A DNA stretch of 64,000 nt from NCBI RefSeq assembly GCF_009467825.1, contig NZ_WIOK01000006.1:1-64000 (forward strand), written 5' to 3'. The notes under the pieces are model-generated. The model did not search any database. It saw only the letters and a program-made list of their open reading frames with translations, and was not told the origin of the DNA. The DNA comes from Cyclobacterium xiamenense (GTDB lineage Bacteria > Bacteroidota > Bacteroidia > Cytophagales > Cyclobacteriaceae). Every line of letters begins with the position of its first letter. Within the stretch, counting starts at the first letter, position 1. Position numbers and translations under genes: made by a program. Positions 54,923-63,028 of the stretch are shown piece by piece.

Positions 54923-55420
54923 ATGACTGATTTCAGAATAGGGTTTGGGTACGATGTGCATCAGCTCAAAGAAAACGTTGATTTTTGGCTAGGTGGCATT
55001 AAAATCCCACACCACAGCGGCGCGGTCGGCCATTCGGATGCCGACGTTTTGATCCACGTGATTTGCGATGCCTTATTGGGAGCAGCCAACCTCCGGGATA
55101 TCGGCTACCATTTTTCCGATCAGGACCCGCAATACAAAGGGATTGACAGCAAACTCCTACTCAAAGAGGTACTGGTGCTGTTGGAAAAAAGCGGCTACGT
55201 CTTGGGCAACCTGGATGCCACTATCTGCCTGCAACAACCAAAAATCAACCCGCATATACCTGCCATGAAAGCATGCCTTGCGGAAGTCATGCAGGTAGCA
55301 GAAGGCCAGATTTCCATCAAAGCGACAACCACGGAAACCTTGGGCTTCGTCGGCCGGCAAGAGGGTGTATCGGCCTACTGCGTGGCATTGATCCAACGAA
55401 AAAACCTTCCCAACTCATGA
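54923..55420 (+). CDS. ispF: 2-C-methyl-D-erythritol 2,4-cyclodiphosphate synthase
   Basis: This is the MEP (non-mevalonate) isoprenoid pathway enzyme, cyclising CDP-ME-2-phosphate to MEcPP. From the ATG at 54923 (MTDFRIGFGYDVHQL) it has 165 residues; a TTG two codons upstream is a weaker start. Zinc and substrate motifs are clear: GYDVHQL, HHSGAVGHSDADVLIHVICDALLGAANLRDIGYHFSD, and the C-terminal IKATTTETLGFVGRQEG. Length is normal. Its stop overlaps the mnmD start as ATGA, so the two are translationally coupled. Confidence 0.97.
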   Translation: MTDFRIGFGYDVHQLKENVDFWLGGIKIPHHSGAVGHSDADVLIHVICDALLGAANLRDIGYHFSDQDPQYKGIDSKLLLKEVLVLLEKSGYVLGNLDATICLQQPKINPHIPAMKACLAEVMQVAEGQISIKATTTETLGFVGRQEGVSAYCVALIQRKNLPNS

Positions 55421-56106
55421 ACAAGCAGGAACCCAGAATCATTACCACGGAAGACGGGTCCCACTCGGTATACCTTCCGGAGCTGAACGAAAGCTACCAT
55501 TCCTCCCACGGAGCCTACCGGGAATCCATTCATGTATTTCTCCTGTACGGATTGGAGGCCTGGTATGCCCGCAATCGGGGAAAATTTCCCATTCGGATAT
55601 TTGAAGTCGGTTTTGGAACAGGTCTCAACGCCTGGCTCACACTGATCTGGGCGGAGCAAAATCAAGTACCGGTATTGTACCATACCATCGAGCCGCATCC
55701 CCTTTCCGAGAAAATCTACGAGGCCTTGAATTTTACGCAGATGGATGAGACCCTTACCCATTACAATGGCTATTTTAAACGCTTGCACAAAATGGATTGG
55801 GATATTGGGAAACCTCTGACGGACTATTTTAATATCAAGAAAGAAAAAATCACCCTGCAGGACGTACAGCTCTATCCCACCGATATCGTTTATTTTGACG
55901 CGTTTTCCCCAAAAAAACAACCCGAACTCTGGGAAAAACCGCTTCTGGAAAAAATTGAAACCAGCATGAATCCGGGCGCCAACTTTGTCACCTACTGCGC
56001 CGCAGGCCACCTCAAGAAAAACCTCTTGTCGCTGGACCTGACGCTGGATGACGTTCCCGGCCCCCCGGGAAAAAAAGAAATGACCCGGGCATGGAAAAAA
56101 AGCTGA
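55417..56106 (+). CDS. mnmD: tRNA (mnm5s2U34) methyltransferase MnmD
   Basis: This SAM-dependent methyltransferase completes mnm5(s2)U34 in tRNA wobble positions. It is the stand-alone methyltransferase half of the MnmC fusion. From ATG 55417 (MNKQEPRIITTEDGS) it has 229 residues. The start overlaps the ispF stop (ATGA); a longer open frame from 55273 lies wholly over ispF and is rejected. SAM motif I is visible in IFEVGFGTGLNAWLTLIWAE. VYFDAFSPKKQPELWEKPLLEKI and TYCAAGHLKK... are typical of the family's catalytic region. Its end overlaps the next lipoprotein gene by 16 bases. Confidence 0.93.
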   Translation: MNKQEPRIITTEDGSHSVYLPELNESYHSSHGAYRESIHVFLLYGLEAWYARNRGKFPIRIFEVGFGTGLNAWLTLIWAEQNQVPVLYHTIEPHPLSEKIYEALNFTQMDETLTHYNGYFKRLHKMDWDIGKPLTDYFNIKKEKITLQDVQLYPTDIVYFDAFSPKKQPELWEKPLLEKIETSMNPGANFVTYCAAGHLKKNLLSLDLTLDDVPGPPGKKEMTRAWKKS

Positions 56107-56627
56107 GGCGGACGTTGCTCTTCATCGCGTTGGCATGCGGGACAGGCCTGTATACTGCTTGCTCCAAAAAAAATGAGCGCTCGTACCGGAACCAGGAAGT
56201 AGCAGATGAAGTCACCGGGCAAGCGGCCGAGGTTGCCGAACAATCCGGATGGTTTGACAAGACCGAAGGAGACAGTACCTGGCAAACGTACTGGCAAAAT
56301 GGAAAACGCTATTACGAGAGTATATGGGCTTTGGACAAACGCGTCGGCAATAAATTCTTTCCAAAAATTCAGGATGCCTTTCTATTTGAAGATAAATTCT
56401 ACTTAAAAGCAACGTTCCCGGTAGCCTATGCCGGTGAAATACAATTCACCTTTCCGGAATACCCGGACTACACCCTCAACCGGATTGGTGAACAGGCCTT
56501 TCAGGTGGTTATTAACGATGCTTTGGATTTAAACCGGGTTGTATTCTCTCTGGAATACCTTCCTTCGGAAAACGACAGCCTGGAGCCCACCCGCTATTCG
56601 TTCACGCACGTGGTTTTTCAAGAATAA
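56091..56627 (+). CDS. Small lipoprotein of unknown function
   Basis: This 178-residue product has a lipoprotein signal (TGLYTAC, Cys24, then SKKNERS). I do not recognise a family. The mature part contains an amphipathic segment followed by beta-rich sequence with aromatic/acidic strands (EIQFTFPEYPDYTLN; VVFSLEYLPSEND). The ATG lies 16 bases inside the mnmD 3' end, so translation is coupled to mnmD. The operon order is ispF, mnmD, lipoprotein. A hairpin follows the stop by 8 bases. Confidence 0.7.
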   Translation: MEKKLRRTLLFIALACGTGLYTACSKKNERSYRNQEVADEVTGQAAEVAEQSGWFDKTEGDSTWQTYWQNGKRYYESIWALDKRVGNKFFPKIQDAFLFEDKFYLKATFPVAYAGEIQFTFPEYPDYTLNRIGEQAFQVVINDALDLNRVVFSLEYLPSENDSLEPTRYSFTHVVFQE

Positions 56628-56635
56628 AAAAGGGA

Positions 56636-56682
56636 CCAAAAAAATCCATTCATCTCCTCCCGCATTACCGGGGGATTTTTGG
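56636..56682. terminator. Possible bidirectional terminator
   Basis: CCAAAAAAATCC (56636-56647) can pair with GGATTTTTGG (56673-56682), with an inner CCCG/CGGG helix. It lies between the convergent lipoprotein and PfkB kinase genes. Both flanks are A/T-rich but the U-tract lies inside the stem, so efficiency is uncertain. Confidence 0.4.
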
Positions 56683-56753
56683 AGTAGCTTTTCGTTTCGA
56701 GACCCAATACCGACCGGCCTCACCCGGCCATCTGCCTGAACCTGGCAGCAAAT

Positions 56754-57761
56754 TTACTCTACTTCCGGTTGGAGTCGCTTCCGGATTTCCTGAGCTTCTT
56801 GCCAGGTAAGCCGGGGGCCAAACTGGCTGACAATCTTGGAAGCGGCCATACTGGCCAGCTTTCCACTAGAGGCATACGAATGCCCGTTGGTAATTCCATA
56901 AAGAAAGGCTCCCGCAAACATGTCTCCGGCGCCGTTGCTATCCACTGCTTTGGTAGGGTAAGGTTCGATATCAATAAAGGTATCTCCGTCGTAAATGATG
57001 GCACCATTTTTTCCCTGCGTAATCACAAAATGACGAGCCAGTTTTTTCATGGCCTCTCTGGCTTCCAGGAGCGTCTCCGTACCGGTGTAGCGCATGGCTT
57101 CTTCTTCGTTTGCAAAAAGCAGGTCCACCCCTTGGCCAATTACCTCTTGAAATCCCTCCCCAAAATACTTGACCATGGCCGGGTCCGAAAAGGTAAGGGC
57201 TACTTTCACGTCGTTTTCCCGGGCAATTTTCCGTGCCTCAAGCATGGCCTCTCGGGCGTTAGGCGAGGTGATTAGGTAGCCTTCTATGTACAAGTATTTC
57301 GAATCTTTGATGGCCGCGGCGTTCAACTGAGCCTTGGAAAAGGTTTGCGTGATACCAAGGAAGGTATTCATGGTCCGTTCCGCATCGGAGGTGACCATCA
57401 CCAGGCATTTACCGGTGATTCCTTTTTCCAATTGATAGGGGTCCAGGTTGTGGTTGACACCGGATTCGCGCAAGTCTTCCATAAAAAACCGGCCGAGCTC
57501 ATCGTCGCCCACCTTGCAGCAATAAAAGGCCTTTCCACCAAACTGGCTCAAGGCAATCACCGTATTGGCGGCAGACCCACCGCATTGCAATTTGGAAGTT
57601 TTGGTATGGATAGCAGCCATCAGGGTAGCCTGCCGTTCTTCGTCCACCAGGGTCATAAGACCTTTTTCTATGCCGTTTGTCTCCAGGAAGGACTCGGTCA
57701 CTTCAAACTCAATATCCACCAGGGCATTTCCCATGCCTGTTACGTCGTACTTTTTTGTCAT
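56754..57761 (-). CDS. PfkB family carbohydrate/adenosine kinase
   Basis: This cytoplasmic PfkB-family kinase has 335 residues. The two family signatures are visible: GGSAANTVIALSQFGG (about 60-75) and the ATP-site/catalytic region DSNGAGDMFAGAFLYGITNG (about 270-290), where the Asp in GAGD is the catalytic base. The N terminus TGMGNALVDIEFEV is typical of the subgroup annotated as adenosine kinase in Bacteroidota; the sugar or nucleoside substrate is not proven by sequence. It lies 62 bases downstream of the TMEM220 gene and may be the end of the ebo transcript. Confidence 0.88.
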   Translation of the reverse strand: MTKKYDVTGMGNALVDIEFEVTESFLETNGIEKGLMTLVDEERQATLMAAIHTKTSKLQCGGSAANTVIALSQFGGKAFYCCKVGDDELGRFFMEDLRESGVNHNLDPYQLEKGITGKCLVMVTSDAERTMNTFLGITQTFSKAQLNAAAIKDSKYLYIEGYLITSPNAREAMLEARKIARENDVKVALTFSDPAMVKYFGEGFQEVIGQGVDLLFANEEEAMRYTGTETLLEAREAMKKLARHFVITQGKNGAIIYDGDTFIDIEPYPTKAVDSNGAGDMFAGAFLYGITNGHSYASSGKLASMAASKIVSQFGPRLTWQEAQEIRKRLQPEVE

Positions 57762-57823
57762 TTTTTGTTTTTTTAGTTTCTCCGACCGCGAGCATGTTCT
57801 TACTGCTTTCGGGGATTTTAGGG

Positions 57824-58222
57824 CTACGATTCGTTCGTATCCTGGCTTTGAAGAAGCCGAATGCGGCGCCCCACAATAGCTTCCAAGGCAAAAATGAGGG
57901 CTGCTGTCGTTAATCCAAAAAATTCACGATTTATCTCCATGGCGGTGGTTTTCATGGAAAGATCTTTTTGCTTCCATTCGTCACCGATCCAGCCTGAAAT
58001 ATTTTCCGGCCAAAAGAATACCGCGGCAATCAGGTAGCTAAAGGTCAAAAACACCAGTATATTGACATTAAACTTTCCGAAAGACGCAAATCCCGCAGTT
58101 AGGGAGGCGACCAGATACAAGGGAACCCACCACTGGGGGTCGGGATCATTAATTTGCCAATAGGCAAACAATAAAAATAGCACCGACCAGCTACCAAAAA
58201 ACCATTTCCAACCTTTGCTCAT
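57824..58222 (-). CDS. Transmembrane 220 family protein
   Basis: This small membrane protein of 132 residues has about four transmembrane helices. The first two are separated by the family-specific motif YWQINDPDPQWWVPLYL, which places it in the TMEM220 family. The function of that family is unknown in any organism as far as I know. It sits 48 bases downstream of eboF and 62 bases upstream of the kinase gene on the same strand, so it may be cotranscribed with the ebo genes. Confidence 0.85.
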   Translation of the reverse strand: MSKGWKWFFGSWSVLFLLFAYWQINDPDPQWWVPLYLVASLTAGFASFGKFNVNILVFLTFSYLIAAVFFWPENISGWIGDEWKQKDLSMKTTAMEINREFFGLTTAALIFALEAIVGRRIRLLQSQDTNES

Positions 58223-58270
58223 AGGAACGATAAGTTACGTAATTTCATGATAAAAAGCATTTCTTCCGGC

Positions 58271-59647
58271 TTATTTTCTCAAAACCCGGTCGTAAATCAA
58301 TTGGTAAATGTCCGTAGGACGTACCTCCGGGGGCAGATCTCCGGAATTGTCCGCAGTGATCAAAACAGGCCAGTCCGTCTCGCTTTCGCTGATGCGTCCG
58401 TGGGAACCTTTCACCAGATCCGGTCGCAAGGGTATGACGTCCATCAGGTAGCGAAAACCCAGTTTCTTTTTTAGCAAAATCCAGCCCAGACGGGCTTTTA
58501 AAAACGGGATGTCGGGATTGGCAAACATTTCTACCGGATCGTACCCCGGTTTTCGGTGGATATCTACCGTACGGGCGTAATCGGGTGCCTTGTTTTCATC
58601 CAACCAATAGTAGTAGGTAAACCAGGAGTTTGGATCCGCCACGGCTACCAGGTCTCCTGCGCGTTCGTGATTCAGGTGAAATTCAGACTTCCCTTTCTCG
58701 TCGAGGACTTTTTCTACACCTGGCAGGGCAGCCACTAATTGGCTCACTGCTTCTTTATCGGAAGGGTCGTTCACATATAGGTGCGCCACTTGATGATCGG
58801 CGACCGCAAAAGCCTTGCTGGTACCCGCATCCAATGTCTCCAATCCCAATTCGTCCTTGACCTGTATATAGCCCGCTTTTCTTAGCGCCTGATTGATAGG
58901 GATGGGCTGATTCACGGAGGTGATGCCGTACTCAGAAAGTAAGATAATTTCCGCACCCTTGCCTTCGTAGTAGCCGATCAATCGCTCACATAATGCATCG
59001 ATCTCTTCCAGGTCCTTTCCAATGTGTGTAAAATCGATCCCGAATTTTTGGAGGCCGTAATCCAGGTGAGGAAGGTATACGAACGTTAGCGTCGGGTCGT
59101 ACCATTCGTCTACTTTCATGGATGCCTCAGCGATCCATTTGGATGAAGAGATATTGGCATTTGGACCCCAAAAGGAGAACAAAGGAAACTGGCCCAGTTC
59201 CTTCTGAAGGCGATCGCGCAGGTCCATGGGCTGGCTGTGAACGTCCGGAAGCTTTCTGCCATCTGACGGATACAGGGGTCTTGGAGTGACGGCATAGTCT
59301 ACCGAGGAGTACATGTTGTACCACCAAAACATATTGGCACAGGTAAAATCGGGATTTTGCGCTTTGAGTGCATCCCATACCTTGGGCGATTGAACGAGCC
59401 GGTTGGATTGCCTCCAAAACTTGATCTCGCATTCGTCTTTAAAATACCAGCCGTTGCCAACGATACCATTTTCCTCCGGCCATTTGCCGGTCAGGTACAC
59501 GGACTGCGCCGAGCAGGTCACCGCAGGCAATACCGGTTTGATGGCCGCTTGCCGGCGCTTGCTGATCCATTTACTTAGAAAAGGGGTATGCTTTCCCAGC
59601 AATCTGCCCGAGAGCGCTACCACATTTAGGACAACCGTTTTTTTCAT
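58271..59647 (-). CDS. eboF: EboF-like alkaline-phosphatase-superfamily protein
   Basis: This phosphodiesterase/nucleotide-pyrophosphatase-like protein of the ebo cluster has 458 residues from ATG 59647. The start overlaps the eboE stop as ATGA. An upstream extension to 59731 lies over eboE. The nucleophile region is present (LPAVTCSAQSVYLTGKWPEENGI, Thr44), as are HLDYGLQKFG and ADHQVAHLYV. The usual N-terminal metal-ligand Asp is not seen (VVLNVVALSGR), and the normal DHG motif reads SEYGI, so the metal site looks altered. No signal peptide is obvious. A role in processing a phosphorylated metabolite is inferred from family and cluster. Confidence 0.85.
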   Translation of the reverse strand: MKKTVVLNVVALSGRLLGKHTPFLSKWISKRRQAAIKPVLPAVTCSAQSVYLTGKWPEENGIVGNGWYFKDECEIKFWRQSNRLVQSPKVWDALKAQNPDFTCANMFWWYNMYSSVDYAVTPRPLYPSDGRKLPDVHSQPMDLRDRLQKELGQFPLFSFWGPNANISSSKWIAEASMKVDEWYDPTLTFVYLPHLDYGLQKFGIDFTHIGKDLEEIDALCERLIGYYEGKGAEIILLSEYGITSVNQPIPINQALRKAGYIQVKDELGLETLDAGTSKAFAVADHQVAHLYVNDPSDKEAVSQLVAALPGVEKVLDEKGKSEFHLNHERAGDLVAVADPNSWFTYYYWLDENKAPDYARTVDIHRKPGYDPVEMFANPDIPFLKARLGWILLKKKLGFRYLMDVIPLRPDLVKGSHGRISESETDWPVLITADNSGDLPPEVRPTDIYQLIYDRVLRK

Positions 59648-60852
59648 TTGATTTGCTTTTTTACCCAATCCAACTCCCGGATAATGGATTGGTCCAGGGA
59701 AAGGTGAATGTCTTCGGGTAGCACTTCCCAAGTATAGGTCTCTACCTCCAGTTGGCTGGAATACCTCCCTTCCTTATTTAATTTCAGTACGGTGAGTATG
59801 TCTTCCTGCGTGGACTGCAGGGTGCCGTACCCGGATAAAAAAACCGGCACGTGAAAATGAATCCTCCATTCGATTTCTTTTGTTTCTACCAAATTCAGCA
59901 AGGCGTCTGGGAGATCCGGATAGGCCTTTTGAGATCCATCCCTGGCCACACCGATCACCTGATGCAGGTAGGTAGACTCTACAAATGGCAGCAGGGCCCG
60001 TTCTACGGTTTTTCTCTCCGCCATTTTTTCCGGAATGGGTATTTTTAACGCCGCGCTTAGCTGGAATTTTCCAATTTTTATTCCAGCTTCCCGAAAAGCG
60101 TTCAATACTCCTGCGTGGTCTTCGTAGGCGACCGCAAAATGGCAAACGTCGTAACATACCTGCAGGTGATTCAACACTAGCTCCCGGGCATCTGCCTCGG
60201 ACATCCCATGCCTGGATTGAAACCAGTCAATGCCCTGAGGAAGCAACCATTCCTCAAAAAAACGGATCAATCCCTCAGCATTCTCCAACACCCCGTCCGG
60301 TTCCGGCTCTATATCCAGGTGCAACTCCTGTCCGGTTTCCTTTTTGATCGAGTGCAGGTGTTCCACCACTTGCAGTAAGTGTTTGCAGGAATCCGCCTTT
60401 ACCTGGTCCAGCGCTTCCGGTTCCTTATGCCAGTGTTTGTAGCTCAAGGGAGAGGTAGAAATGCCTGCATCCAGCCGCTCCGGCATGATTGCTGACAAAA
60501 TATCGGCAAGGCGAATCGTATAGGCCAGCCTTGCTTCGGTGGTCCAATCGGGATGGTGAACTTCGTCTTTAACGACCTGCCGATGAAATCCGCCAAAGGG
60601 AAACCCATTCAATGTAAATACATAACAATCGTTGGTTTTCAGCCAACTTTTTAACTCGTCCAACTTGCCGGGTTCCATCAGTTCACGGCTGGCTTCATCC
60701 GAAATCCGTAAGCCAATACCGAAGGAACCCTTCCCGGATACCTGCTGCTTGATCAGAGGGAGATGTTCCTTTAGATTGGTGAAAGTGGCTTCCCAGCTTT
60801 CCCCCGGGTGAATATTGGTACAATAAGTTAGGTGATAATCGGCAATACGCAT
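59644..60852 (-). CDS. eboE: Metabolite traffic protein EboE
   Basis: This TIM-barrel protein of the sugar phosphate isomerase/epimerase (xylose isomerase-like) superfamily has 402 residues. EboE traits are the start MRIADYHLTYCTNIHPGESW, YVFTLNGFPFGGFH, HLDIEPEPDG (Glu/Asp metal ligands), VCYDVCHFAVAYED and the C-terminal HFHVPVFLSGYGTLQSTQED. The His/Glu/Asp residues of the barrel-top metal site look intact. It follows eboD by 37 bases and overlaps eboF by four bases (ATGA). The reaction is unknown; the cluster is linked to moving a precursor to the periplasm in cyanobacteria. Confidence 0.92.
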   Translation of the reverse strand: MRIADYHLTYCTNIHPGESWEATFTNLKEHLPLIKQQVSGKGSFGIGLRISDEASRELMEPGKLDELKSWLKTNDCYVFTLNGFPFGGFHRQVVKDEVHHPDWTTEARLAYTIRLADILSAIMPERLDAGISTSPLSYKHWHKEPEALDQVKADSCKHLLQVVEHLHSIKKETGQELHLDIEPEPDGVLENAEGLIRFFEEWLLPQGIDWFQSRHGMSEADARELVLNHLQVCYDVCHFAVAYEDHAGVLNAFREAGIKIGKFQLSAALKIPIPEKMAERKTVERALLPFVESTYLHQVIGVARDGSQKAYPDLPDALLNLVETKEIEWRIHFHVPVFLSGYGTLQSTQEDILTVLKLNKEGRYSSQLEVETYTWEVLPEDIHLSLDQSIIRELDWVKKQIK

Positions 60853-60889
60853 GGTACGAGTCGTTCTTGATTTGTTGCTAAGGCGCAGT

Positions 60890-62050
60890 TCAGGCCTTCG
60901 AATTAGCCAGTTGGAACTGATTTAATTTTTCGATGGCTTTTCGGATAAGTCCCGGATCCATGTGGTGAACTTCTACTCCATGCCCTATTTTGTCCAAAAG
61001 CATAATGGTCAATTCTCCTCCCAAATGTTCTCGGAATTCTTCGAGCCCTTTGATCAGGGAATCTCCGGACAATTCCGGAACGTACAACTCGAAGCCCAAC
61101 TTTACAATCACGTCAATCACCCGCTTTAGCTCGTTTTCGGAAATCATGCCGGCCAGGAAGGAATAGGTCGTATCCAATGCGATCCCGATAGCGACCGCTT
61201 CCCCGTGCCGAATCCTGTATCCACTCAGGTGTTCCAGCTTATGCGCTGCCCAGTGGCCAAAATCCAGTGGCCGGGAGGATCCCGATTCAAAGGGGTCTCC
61301 GGATGCAATGTGATCCATGTGCATCTGCGCACAGCGGTAAATCAGCTCCTGCATGGAAGGATCGCTTTTATCCATCAGCTCCAGGGCCTGCTGCTCGATC
61401 CAAACAAAAAAGGAGGCGTCTTTGATCAATGCCACTTTAAGTGCTTCCGAAATTCCAGAACGCCAATCCCGTTCTTCGAGGGTTTGAAGAAAGTGCGCAT
61501 CGTTGATCACCGCATAAGGCGGGGCAAAGGCTCCCAGGTAATTTTTCTTGCCGTAGGCATTGATGCCATTTTTGACCCCTACCCCAGAGTCATTTTGCGA
61601 GAGCACCGTCGTCGGAATGCGGATGTGCCGAATACCCCGATGGGCGATGGTGGCCGCAAAACCCACCATGTCCAGCAGAGCGCCTCCACCCAGGCCTACG
61701 ATATAGGAATGCCGGTCTATCCCGTACTCATGGGTAGCTTTCAGAACTTGCTGAAGGTATTCTTGTTCGTTTTTCACCTGTTCCCCCCCCGGCACCACCA
61801 AGGGCACAGCACATAGGGTAAACACCTCCCGGTAGGCCGCCGCGTAAGTTTGAATGGCCGCGATCAGGGAAGGATGATGCCGGACGACACCTTCATCCAC
61901 TACCAGGTATACTTTGGGTACCTTATCCCCCTGGATCAGGTCCGCAAAAAGCCGGTTACTGACGGCGAACAAATCTTCGGTAAAATAAACCCGATAGCTA
62001 AAGGGCACACTGAAAACCTGCTCAATTGATTGATGTGCTATTTTTTTCAT
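60890..62050 (-). CDS. eboD: 3-dehydroquinate synthase-like protein EboD
   Basis: This NAD-binding, dehydroquinate-synthase-like (sugar-phosphate cyclase superfamily) enzyme has 386 residues. The NAD site GLGGGALLDMVGFAATI is present, as is IRIPTTVLSQNDSGVGVKNGIN. The metal ligands are Glu in SGISEALKVALI, His in RHGEAVAIGI, and His in DFGHWAAHKLEHLSGYRIRHG. This domain architecture in an ebo setting identifies EboD rather than the shikimate-pathway AroB. The product could be a cyclitol or another sugar-derived ring. It lies 70 bases after eboC and 37 bases before eboE. Confidence 0.92.
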   Translation of the reverse strand: MKKIAHQSIEQVFSVPFSYRVYFTEDLFAVSNRLFADLIQGDKVPKVYLVVDEGVVRHHPSLIAAIQTYAAAYREVFTLCAVPLVVPGGEQVKNEQEYLQQVLKATHEYGIDRHSYIVGLGGGALLDMVGFAATIAHRGIRHIRIPTTVLSQNDSGVGVKNGINAYGKKNYLGAFAPPYAVINDAHFLQTLEERDWRSGISEALKVALIKDASFFVWIEQQALELMDKSDPSMQELIYRCAQMHMDHIASGDPFESGSSRPLDFGHWAAHKLEHLSGYRIRHGEAVAIGIALDTTYSFLAGMISENELKRVIDVIVKLGFELYVPELSGDSLIKGLEEFREHLGGELTIMLLDKIGHGVEVHHMDPGLIRKAIEKLNQFQLANSKA

Positions 62051-62120
62051 TTTTAATAAGCCGGATTCACCGAACTTTTCATTTCATTATAAATAAGTAA
62101 TTTATCCCCTGTTTGGTTCA

Positions 62121-63020
62121 TCAGGTTACAGCAAATACCCTGGCCAGAAGCAAGGATACCGGCAACAGCAAAAGGATTGCTACCGCCACCATCCAGCCGG
62201 CAAAAGCTGCTGCCAGGGATGCGTTGACAATGATCAAGGCGAGTACCGCTGCTTTTACCGATTTCCCTATCAGCGCAGGCTCCTGGGTTTTCAGCGCTTT
62301 TATCAATGGGGGAAAAATAAAATACGTCAATAAAACCAGAAAAGGCACCGTTTCCAACCAGTAACTGGCCCGGAAATAGGCCAGCGTTCCGATAAATACC
62401 ACGATACCGGCATACAAAAAAAGCCCCCCATACAGGGCACTTTTATTCTTGCCATGCACCTCACCACGACTGACCATGGTAATGGCCGCCACGTACACGA
62501 GGGGTACAAAGCCGATGTACCAGAACTCGCGGATGGTCTGCGACATCAGGGTCATTCCGAGAAATAGGTTTCCCGCCCGGCACAAGCCCATATTAATGGG
62601 GCCAAATAGCCGTTTATGTTTGCCCCAGGCATCGTACAAAACGGCAAACAGGCCTACCAAAATCGCCAGCAAACCTGCCGTAAAATCAACTTGAAACGCG
62701 GCCAAAATCCCGCCTAGCAGTAATAAAGAGGCCATCCAGGCCGCACTCCTGACCGAGGCCTGACCGCTTGGAATGGGCCGCTCGGGACGCTCAATCTTAT
62801 CCAGCTTTGCGTCAAAAACGTCGTTGAATGCGACTCCTCCCCCGTACAGGCCAATGGTTGCTAGCACCAGCCAGCCAAGATCCAGCCAAAGCTGTAGAGG
62901 GGACTCTTCCAGCAGTATAAAGGCGGCACCTGAAATAGCGGCACCTGCCAAAATATCCGCTATGGCTGTGATGATATTAGCCGGACGTGTAAGCCGGATG
63001 TGCGCAAGGAGGTTTGCCAT
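62121..63020 (-). CDS. eboC: UbiA-like prenyltransferase EboC
   Basis: This polytopic membrane protein of 299 residues is a UbiA-type prenyltransferase family member with about eight or nine hydrophobic helices. The first Asp-rich motif is clear (GGVAFNDVFDAKLDKIERPERPIPSG); the second canonical DxxxD motif is weak (VLYDAWGKHKRL), as is usual for EboC. It lies 8 bases after eboB, with no gap in strand or operon. It probably handles a prenylated or lipid-linked intermediate, but no acceptor is known. Confidence 0.92.
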   Translation of the reverse strand: MANLLAHIRLTRPANIITAIADILAGAAISGAAFILLEESPLQLWLDLGWLVLATIGLYGGGVAFNDVFDAKLDKIERPERPIPSGQASVRSAAWMASLLLLGGILAAFQVDFTAGLLAILVGLFAVLYDAWGKHKRLFGPINMGLCRAGNLFLGMTLMSQTIREFWYIGFVPLVYVAAITMVSRGEVHGKNKSALYGGLFLYAGIVVFIGTLAYFRASYWLETVPFLVLLTYFIFPPLIKALKTQEPALIGKSVKAAVLALIIVNASLAAAFAGWMVAVAILLLLPVSLLLARVFAVT

Positions 63021-63028
63021 TAACCGAA

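Noticed and set aside
55273-55416. 48-codon N-terminal extension of mnmD
   Set aside because: It lies entirely over ispF; the ATGA overlap start matches the family N terminus.
60890-62050. Shikimate-pathway AroB
   Set aside because: The fold is the same, but the position between eboC and eboE and the variant motif context fit EboD better.
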